Shown here piece by piece: positions 7,981-12,459 of a stretch of DNA of 12,459 bases. Position numbers and translations under genes: made by a program. Every line of letters starts with the position of its first letter. Position 1 is the stretch's first letter. The DNA is from Gammaproteobacteria bacterium. Lineage in GTDB: Bacteria > Pseudomonadota > Gammaproteobacteria > Pseudomonadales > Azotimanducaceae. The stretch is from the NCBI GenBank assembly GCA_026706425.1, contig JAPOYW010000287.1:1386-13844 (forward strand), written 5' to 3'. The notes under the pieces were generated by a model that had not been told where the DNA came from, searched no databases, and saw only the letters and a list, made by a program, of their open reading frames with translations.

Positions 7981-9212
7981 TGGACATCGAAATCCGGGAC
8001 TACGACCACGAGCGCGACTTCGAGGCGGTGGACCGCATCTACCGTGAAGTTGGCTGGCTGGAGTCGGAGGACGACACCAAGACCCACGAGGAGCTCGCGC
8101 GGGCAGTCTACGAGGGGGTCGTGTTTTGCCTGGACGGGGAGGCCGAGTGCGCGGCGACGACCTCGCTCGGGGCCATGCGCCACCTCGAAACCGATCTCGA
8201 TCTCGCCGTCGTCACCGGCGTCACGACCAGCCGCGTGGCACGCAAGCTCGGGGCCGCCAAACGGGTCACCGCTGCTGCCATTGCCCAACGGGCGGAATCG
8301 GGCAGCGAGGTGGCCAGCCTCGGCATGTTCGAACAAGGCTTTTATAACCGGCTGGGATTCGGTAGCGGAGCCTACTCCCGCATCGTGAAATTCGATCCGG
8401 CAACCCTAAAGGTTGACCGCCGATTCCGACCGCCGAAGCGTCTCACCAAGGACAACTGGCGCGATGTTCACCACGCCATGCACGAGCGTCTGCGGGGCCA
8501 CGGGGGCTGTGTGCTGCACACGCCCGAGATCATCCGCGGCGAACTGGGGTTCACCCGCAATCCCATTGGGCTCGGCTACTACGATGGCGGCACGCTGTCG
8601 CACTTCATCTGGGGAGGGACGGAAGGCGAGCACGGACCCTACCTGATCTGGTGGTACGCATACCGAACGCCGGAACAACTGCTTGAACTCCTGGCGTTGA
8701 TCCGTTCGCTGGGCGACCAGGTCACGGTCGTGGGCATGGAGGAGCCGGCGGAGATCCAGTTCCAGGACATCCTCGAGGCGCCGTTTCGCAACCGGCGTTT
8801 GAGCGATGGCTCGAAGTACGCGGGTTCGCACCGCACCCACGCATGGTGGCAGGCCCGCATGCTGGATGTTCCGAAGTGCCTCGCCAAGACCCACCTCGAG
8901 ACCGACGACGTCGCGTTCAACCTGGAGCTTAGCGATCCCATCGCCGAACACGTCGAAGCGGGGTGCAACTGGAATGGCGTCGCGGGCGACTACGTGGTCA
9001 CCTTGGGCGAGCAGTCCTCTGCCCGAGCCGGGAGGGAAGCGTCGTTGCCGACCCTGCGCGCGTCGGTGGGTGCCTTCACCCGCGTTTGGCTGGGCGTAAG
9101 GAGCCCCTCCGTGCTGGCGCGTACCGATGACCTCGACGGGGAACCGAGCCTTCTCGCCGACCTCGACCGTGCCCTGCGGCTACCGCAGCCCCATATCGGA
9201 TGGGACTACTGA
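7980..9212 (+). CDS. Eis-like GNAT N-acetyltransferase with SCP2-like C-terminal domain
   Basis: A 410-residue protein starting at ATG 7980, whose first base is the last base of the glcB stop (TAATG); a GGAGG lies 13 bases upstream inside glcB. The open frame reaches further back but only as a shadow of glcB. The N-terminal third is a GNAT domain: VVTGVTTSRVARKLG is the acetyl-CoA strand-loop region, and SLGMFEQGFYNRLGFG is the usual FY-LGF signature. A second GNAT-like part follows, with WGGTEGEHGPYLIWW. The last 115 residues fit the SCP2-like domain of the Eis family: AGCNWNGVAGDYVVTL, ASVGAFTRVWLGV, and an end in GWDY. Eis-type enzymes acetylate amines on a wide range of substrates, including aminoglycosides in Mycobacterium; the substrate here is unknown. 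The acetyl-CoA loop is less glycine-rich than in standard GNATs. Translational coupling to glcB is likely. Confidence 0.85.
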   Translation: MDIEIRDYDHERDFEAVDRIYREVGWLESEDDTKTHEELARAVYEGVVFCLDGEAECAATTSLGAMRHLETDLDLAVVTGVTTSRVARKLGAAKRVTAAAIAQRAESGSEVASLGMFEQGFYNRLGFGSGAYSRIVKFDPATLKVDRRFRPPKRLTKDNWRDVHHAMHERLRGHGGCVLHTPEIIRGELGFTRNPIGLGYYDGGTLSHFIWGGTEGEHGPYLIWWYAYRTPEQLLELLALIRSLGDQVTVVGMEEPAEIQFQDILEAPFRNRRLSDGSKYAGSHRTHAWWQARMLDVPKCLAKTHLETDDVAFNLELSDPIAEHVEAGCNWNGVAGDYVVTLGEQSSARAGREASLPTLRASVGAFTRVWLGVRSPSVLARTDDLDGEPSLLADLDRALRLPQPHIGWDY

Positions 9213-9228
9213 CGCGAGATCACCTGCG

Positions 9229-9585
9229 ATGAGCTTAAGTGGCGAGTGGGAGAACCAGAACGGTTCCGTGCTGAGAATCGGCCCGGTCGAGAACGGCGCT
9301 TTCGAGGGAACGTTCGTGTCGACCAAGGGCCGCGCCGTGCGGAACCGGGGCTATCCGGTTCGCGGTACCGTCAACGGCGAACTGCTGGCCTTTGCCGTCA
9401 ACTTCGCGGACGACGCCGACAACGCACACTCGATCTCGAACTTCACGGGCCGCTTGCACGACGGCGAACTGCACACGGTCTGGGTTCTCGCCCGCGAGTT
9501 CGAGGATGCGGAGCGCACCAAGCCGACCCAGCCCTGGAACGCGTTCATCGTCAATGCTGATCGGTTCGTGAGACGCGCCGGCTGA
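9229..9585 (+). CDS. Avidin-family biotin-binding protein without signal peptide
   Basis: A 118-residue protein with the avidin/streptavidin pattern from end to end: LSGEWENQNGS, GAFEGTF, DNAHSISNFTG, LHTVWVLA and QPWNAFIVNADRF. Aligned by eye to streptavidin, the biotin contacts N23, S27, S45, S88, W108, W120 and D128 correspond to N9, S13, S31, S68, W85, W103 and D111. Y43, W79, T90 and W92 are replaced by F29, F59, S70 and F72, so the pocket is kept but two of the four tryptophans are phenylalanine. Avidins are usually secreted; here ATG 9229 leads straight into the first beta strand and the upstream frame overlaps the end of the acetyltransferase without any hydrophobic leader, so the protein is probably cytoplasmic. 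It lies 16 bases after the acetyltransferase and 48 before the nitroreductase. Only a weak Shine-Dalgarno is visible. Biotin binding is inferred. Confidence 0.88.
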   Translation: MSLSGEWENQNGSVLRIGPVENGAFEGTFVSTKGRAVRNRGYPVRGTVNGELLAFAVNFADDADNAHSISNFTGRLHDGELHTVWVLAREFEDAERTKPTQPWNAFIVNADRFVRRAG

Positions 9586-9618
9586 GACCGGCGTGGTATG
9601 TTCCGCGGACTTCGATTC

Positions 9619-9624
9619 AGGAGA
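9619..9624 (+). promoter_or_regulatory. Ribosome binding site of the nitroreductase gene
   Basis: AGGAGA lies about nine bases before ATG 9634. It favours this start over the ATG at 9598, which would add 12 arginine-rich residues not expected in the family. Confidence 0.7.
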
Positions 9625-9633
9625 GAGCCGGTC

Positions 9634-10263
9634 ATGGCCGATGAAATGGGCGTCTTCGAGACAATGTACAACTGCCGGGCGATGCGCCGGCTGAAGCCCG
9701 ACCCCGTCCCCGAGGAACTCCTTGTCAAACTCATCGACGCCGCCAACCAGGCACCAACCGGGTCCAATGCCCAGGGCGCGCGCTGGATCGTGGTGCGCGA
9801 TCCGGAGCAGCGCGCCAGGCTCGCGGCGTTGAACAAGACCGCCGTCGAGGCCTACGTCGCGCCCGGCGGCCAGCGCGCGGCCGCGCTGCCGCACCAGAGC
9901 GCCGGCAAGCGGCAGCGCATGCTGGCCGCGGTGTTGTGGCAGGCGGAGCATATGCAGGATATCCCCGCACTCGTTATCGCCTGCTATCGATTCGGTCAGC
10001 CCGTACGCCAAGGCCAGGCCATGGGCGGTGGATCGATCTGGCCCGCAGTACAGAACCTGCTGTTGGCGGCCCGAGCCATCGGTCTCGGCGCGGCACCGAC
10101 CACCCTTGGGTTGGCGAATCGCACGGCAGCCCGCGAGATCCTGGGTCTTCCGGACGACATGGAGGCGTTCTGCCTAGTTCCCGTGGGCTATCCCATTGGC
10201 AAATTCGGTCCCCTCACGCGGATGCCGGTTGAGGAAACCATGCGTTGGGATCGTTGGGCGTAG
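9634..10263 (+). CDS. Nitroreductase family FMN oxidoreductase
   Basis: A 209-residue protein of the size usual for the nitroreductase family. The N-terminal NCRAMRRLKPDPVPEELL carries the arginines that bind the FMN phosphate. APTGSNAQG (about residues 39-47) and the later GGGSIWPAVQNLLLAARAIGLG are the other two family blocks forming the flavin site and dimer core. The end KFGPLTRMPVEE is the common C-terminal strand-loop. These enzymes reduce nitroaromatics, quinones or other electrophiles with NAD(P)H as soluble dimers; the natural substrate cannot be told from sequence. It is the last gene of the plus-strand cluster starting with glcB. GCGCCGGCGC at 10269-10278 just after the stop is a palindrome, but without a T-run, so I see no clear terminator. 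Confidence 0.9.
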   Translation: MADEMGVFETMYNCRAMRRLKPDPVPEELLVKLIDAANQAPTGSNAQGARWIVVRDPEQRARLAALNKTAVEAYVAPGGQRAAALPHQSAGKRQRMLAAVLWQAEHMQDIPALVIACYRFGQPVRQGQAMGGGSIWPAVQNLLLAARAIGLGAAPTTLGLANRTAAREILGLPDDMEAFCLVPVGYPIGKFGPLTRMPVEETMRWDRWA

Positions 10264-10311
10264 CCGACTGCGCCGGCGCGGTCCCACCGGTGCTTCGGCC
10301 CTGATCCGTTC

Positions 10312-10449
10312 GTGCGCGTCTGGGACATCCACCCCGGCTACCTGAACGGGAAGAGCCTGCTCGGCGAGCATCGGGAGTTGCACGGCGTGGTGTCGATCCT
10401 GGGCCACGGCAGACAGGGCTACTCGAACCATCCCGAGCGTTCCTCATGA
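10312..10449 (+). pseudogene. 5' fragment of a pyrimidine dimer DNA glycosylase-like gene
   Basis: A 45-codon frame begins at GTG 10312 with VRVWDIHPGYLN, then LLGEHRELHGVVSI and GRQGYSNHPE, and ends at TGA 10447. This resembles the first part of proteins in the Pyr_excise group (pyrimidine dimer DNA glycosylase-like), which start with a similar M-RLWD-LxP...LLGEHRELH...GYxxHPE pattern and are about twice this length or more. The family assignment is from memory of the pattern. The rest of the protein is missing: after the stop the DNA runs into the 3' end of the convergent dioxygenase gene. No Shine-Dalgarno is visible. It is most likely a truncated, dead gene left by a deletion or rearrangement. 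Confidence 0.65.
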
Positions 10450-10461
10450 CCCAGACGGCGC

Positions 10462-11733
10462 TCACGGACTTGGCGGCGTGGCCCGGCGCGGGATGCGTTG
10501 CGTCAGTTCCGTGTCGGTCCCGATGACCGAACGCGGCCCGGCGGGTCCCAGGAAGCGATGGATCATCAACCGCTCCCACTCCCGTCGTTCGCGTTCGTTG
10601 AGTTCGTCGTAGGCCTCGCTCTCGACGAGGGCGCGGTAGTCCGCCGTCGTGTCCGAGTAGGGCACGATGTACGCGGGCGTGATGTCCGTGAGGATCGCGG
10701 CGCGTTTCGCATCGCTCCGATTAATGCCGGCGCGGTGCCACGTCCGGGTGTCGAAGAGGATCATGCTGCCGGCCGGCGCCTCGATCACATCGGCGTCGGG
10801 CCCGTTGTACGGTAGGCCGTTCTTGGCGCGGTAGTCCGGCTGGTAGGCCGCAGCCGCAACGCCCCAATCCTCGGGCGGCCCCCGCTCGAGGGCATGGGAG
10901 CCAAGCTTGAATGCGGTGGCACCGCGGAACTTGGTGAACTCCGATACGCAGATGATTCGCTGCACGCCCATCACGGTCTCGCCGCTTGGCGTCGGCACCT
11001 TGCCGTCGGCATGGATGCCCCAGTGATAGGGATAGTCGGAGTGCCAGCCCTGCACGGTGCGTTGGCCGTCGTCCGGCGTCATCACGCCGATGCCGGGCGA
11101 GTGGGCCAGACGGATGTCGTCGGTTTGCATGTATTGCCGCGCCAGCCATACGGAGACCGGTTCCACGGCTGTCTTGGCCAACGCGCTGCCTTGACTGATC
11201 TGGCGTCGGGAACGGTCGGGCGTCCGCTGCGAATAGGCGTCGGTACAGGCGATGCGCTGCAGCGAGTCGGTGATGTCCGGCGGCAGGATCGCGGCGAGGC
11301 ACGCCCAACCGTGGGCTTTGAGGTGTGCCAGGTAGGCCGACGGCAACTGCTCGGCCCCCCGCACCATGGAGAACGGTGTGCCGGTGGAAGCGGGGTGGCC
11401 GTTCGAATCCAACGGCGTTCCACCACGCGTTAGGGTGTACCGGCCTTCGTCCGCCGCCCCGCATTCCAAAGCCACGGACGATACTTCGTGTTCGAGGCGC
11501 GTGCCCCGCCGACACCACATCAAATCGTCGGAGATGGTTTCGGTGACATGGGTTTCACCATCCTCGTCGGCACCGAGAAAGCGGCCGTCGGGTGCGACGA
11601 CCATGGCGTAGTGGGCGGCAGGTTGCGCAAAGCGAACCGTACGCTCTTCGAATGTATCCCCGCCCTTCATCGCGGCATGATCATACCCAAGTCGGCGTAG
11701 ACTCCGCGGGACGTTGCTTGGCTGGCCATTCAT
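10462..11733 (-). CDS. Phytanoyl-CoA dioxygenase (PhyH)-family Fe(II)/2-oxoglutarate oxygenase
   Basis: A 423-residue protein. The C-terminal 290 residues are a PhyH-type double-stranded beta helix with the iron triad H231-x-D233 in QGWHSDYPYHWG and H333 in TWHRAGINRS, plus R344 in NRSDAKR for 2-oxoglutarate. Such enzymes use O2 and 2-oxoglutarate to hydroxylate or otherwise oxidise small molecules; the substrate here is unknown. SGETVMGVQRIICVSEFTKF and GATAFKLGSH fit the family core. The first 125 residues are an extra, beta-rich looking segment (HYAMVVAPDGRFLG, RLEHEVSSVALE, RYTLTRGG) that I do not recognise. No signal peptide is present. The start is uncertain: ATG 11733 and ATG 11670 are both possible and neither has a good Shine-Dalgarno. 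It stands alone on its strand, convergent to the glycosylase fragment and head to head with the VOC fragment. Confidence 0.88.
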   Translation of the reverse strand: MNGQPSNVPRSLRRLGYDHAAMKGGDTFEERTVRFAQPAAHYAMVVAPDGRFLGADEDGETHVTETISDDLMWCRRGTRLEHEVSSVALECGAADEGRYTLTRGGTPLDSNGHPASTGTPFSMVRGAEQLPSAYLAHLKAHGWACLAAILPPDITDSLQRIACTDAYSQRTPDRSRRQISQGSALAKTAVEPVSVWLARQYMQTDDIRLAHSPGIGVMTPDDGQRTVQGWHSDYPYHWGIHADGKVPTPSGETVMGVQRIICVSEFTKFRGATAFKLGSHALERGPPEDWGVAAAAYQPDYRAKNGLPYNGPDADVIEAPAGSMILFDTRTWHRAGINRSDAKRAAILTDITPAYIVPYSDTTADYRALVESEAYDELNERERREWERLMIHRFLGPAGPRSVIGTDTELTQRIPRRATPPSP

Positions 11734-11735
11734 TG

Positions 11736-12014
11736 GTCCATGCGCGCAGGGTCTACCAAACCGGATTCGGGCTTGCGTGCGATCCAGAGCGCGAAGACGC
11801 CGTGCGCGGCGTTCGCGGGTTCATCTGCAGACCGCCGACTGGCGGCGTCATCGAATTCGTGACCCCGATTGACGCGGCGCGTGAGTTTGCCCGCGAGGTC
11901 GCAGGCTTCCTCGATGAACGCGAGGGCCTCTACGCGCTGACATTGCACGCAGACGCGGATCGGGAATCCGTCACCGTGTGCGGCGCACGCATCTTCTTCG
12001 AGCAGACAACCTAG
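11736..12014 (+). pseudogene. Truncated VOC (glyoxalase-like) family gene
   Basis: The plus frame carries ARRVYQTGFGLACDPERED, then VRGFICRPPTGG, VIEFVTPIDAAREFAREV and GLYALTLHADA, and ends at TAG 12012-12014. This order (helix, FG-L, R-G strand, VIE-V-P metal-ligand strand, then the A-LT-HAD strand of the next module) matches one half of a vicinal oxygen chelate protein. Both ends are wrong: the expected first strand before RRVYQ is absent, and after LHADA the sequence quickly loses family character. The frame is open upstream to an ATG at 11592, but that part is antisense to the dioxygenase gene. No start with a Shine-Dalgarno is evident. It is probably a gene remnant; a short functional protein cannot be excluded. 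Confidence 0.6.
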
Positions 12015-12018
12015 CGCG

Positions 12019-12060
12019 TCTCGCGAGTACCCGAGCGCGGCTCGTGCGTACACGAGCCGT
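12019..12060 (+). repeat. Imperfect 21-base tandem repeat containing a strong hairpin
   Basis: Two adjacent 21-base units, 12019-12039 and 12040-12060, agree at 15 positions. Within them CGGCTCGTG (12038-12046) and CACGAGCCG (12051-12059) form a 9-bp perfect stem with a CGTA loop, and CTCGCGAG at 12020-12027 is a perfect palindrome. It follows the stop of the VOC fragment by a few bases. There is no T-run after the stem, so an intrinsic terminator is doubtful. Confidence 0.5.
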
Positions 12061-12178
12061 CCAGAAGCGACCCTGAGCGCTCTCCCAATATGCAACCTGC
12101 GTGTAAACATCAAGGGCGCTCAAGGAGTCTAGCCGTCGAGAAACGCCGGGCCTCGTCGGGAGGGCCGTCCCCCGCGCA

Positions 12179-12205
12179 TTGCGCCTCGCCGAGGCGTGAC
12201 ATAAT
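12179..12205 (+). promoter_or_regulatory. Possible promoter with overlapping inverted repeat before the ADP-ribosylglycohydrolase-like gene
   Basis: TTGCGC at 12179-12184 and CATAAT at 12200-12205 could be -35 and -10 elements, with a short 15-base spacer; TAATGC at 12202 would give 17. The spacer holds CGCCTCG-C-CGAGGCG (12182-12196), an inverted repeat with 7-base arms that could be an operator. The -10 lies about 30 bases before ATG 12236. The prediction rests on motif similarity alone. Confidence 0.3.
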
Positions 12206-12235
12206 GCCGGGCAATCCCCGCAACGGAATGGCCAC

Positions 12236-12459
12236 ATGCGACGACTCTTCTCTGCTCTGACGATCATGGCGCTCTGCGGGTCGATGACGGCCCAGGCGGA
12301 CGTGTTGACCGTTTCCCGGTCGGAATACTCCGAAAAGCTGCACGGCTTCTGGCTCGGCCAATGCATCGCCAATTGGACGGGTATCCTCACGGAAATGGAC
12401 AAGATCGGAGGCGAAGGCGACCGGGGAGTTTTCTACACGCGCGAGGATTGGGGAACGAC
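12236..12459 (+). CDS. Exported ADP-ribosylglycohydrolase-family protein (partial, C-terminus outside window)
   Basis: Only the first 74 codons are present. MRRLFSALTIMALCGSMTAQA is a Sec signal peptide: two arginines, a hydrophobic core and an A-Q-A cleavage site before Asp22. The mature protein opens with SEKLHGFWLGQCIANWTGI and then TEMDKIG and FYTREDWG. This matches the start of a branch of the ADP-ribosylglycohydrolase (ADP-ribosyl-GH / crystallin J1) fold in which the usual GCLLGxAxGDALG is GFWLGQCIANWTG. The acidic metal-binding residues of the family would lie beyond the window. Members remove ADP-ribose from proteins or, in this exported branch, may act on other glycosides; the substrate is unknown. 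ATG 12236 is chosen because the signal peptide begins there; ATG 12228 is in another frame that stops soon. A GGAATGG lies about 8-14 bases upstream. Confidence 0.82.
   Translation, partial: MRRLFSALTIMALCGSMTAQADVLTVSRSEYSEKLHGFWLGQCIANWTGILTEMDKIGGEGDRGVFYTREDWGT

Noticed and set aside
9235..10011. A 258-codon minus-strand frame opposite the avidin and nitroreductase genes
   Set aside because: It spans two clear plus-strand genes and has no recognisable protein features.
11592..11735. The upstream part of the frame containing the VOC fragment
   Set aside because: It is antisense to the dioxygenase gene and has no VOC features, so it is not taken as coding.
12038..12059. An intrinsic terminator
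   Set aside because: The stem is strong, but no T-run follows on either strand and no intact gene clearly ends into it.

Overview
The window comes from a high-GC bacterial chromosome, probably a proteobacterium. The evidence is a full-length bacterial malate synthase G (GlcB), a lipoprotein signal, Shine-Dalgarno sites of the GGAGG type, and roughly 60-68% GC in most genes. I cannot name the organism.

Left part (1-5545), a damaged defence-type locus. On the minus strand, 1-1936 is the first 645 residues of a type III restriction (Res-like) DEAD/DEAH helicase-nuclease; it leaves the window before its nuclease end. Upstream of it lie a plus-strand TPR-like protein (2232-3023), a small minus-strand lipoprotein (about 3240-3707) and a large minus-strand coiled-coil protein of unknown family (3879-5545) split by one frameshift. 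Two short blocks, 3028-3205 and 3780-3882, are a second, broken copy of the 5' end of the same res gene. The remnant's ATG overlaps the stop of the coiled-coil gene (ATGA), so the ancestral order was probably coiled-coil gene followed by res in one operon. The lipoprotein now sits inside the broken res copy and the TPR gene sits between the two copies.

Middle part (5546-10263), a co-directional plus-strand cluster: malate synthase G, an Eis-like GNAT acetyltransferase whose ATG overlaps the glcB stop by one base, a very short leaderless avidin-family protein, and a nitroreductase. Gaps of -1, 16 and 48 bases suggest one transcript. The glyoxylate-cycle enzyme is well established. The role of a biotin-binding fold without an export signal in this cluster is not obvious.

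Right part (10264-12459), metabolic genes mixed with gene debris. A 45-codon piece of a pyrimidine-dimer-glycosylase-like protein and a truncated VOC/glyoxalase-like protein flank a minus-strand PhyH-type Fe(II)/2-oxoglutarate dioxygenase with a long N-terminal extension. After a gap with inverted repeats and a possible promoter comes the start of an exported ADP-ribosylglycohydrolase-family protein, cut by the window end.

The best candidates for something undescribed are the coiled-coil/res operon with cargo inserted at a duplicated res 5' end, and the leaderless avidin in the glcB cluster.
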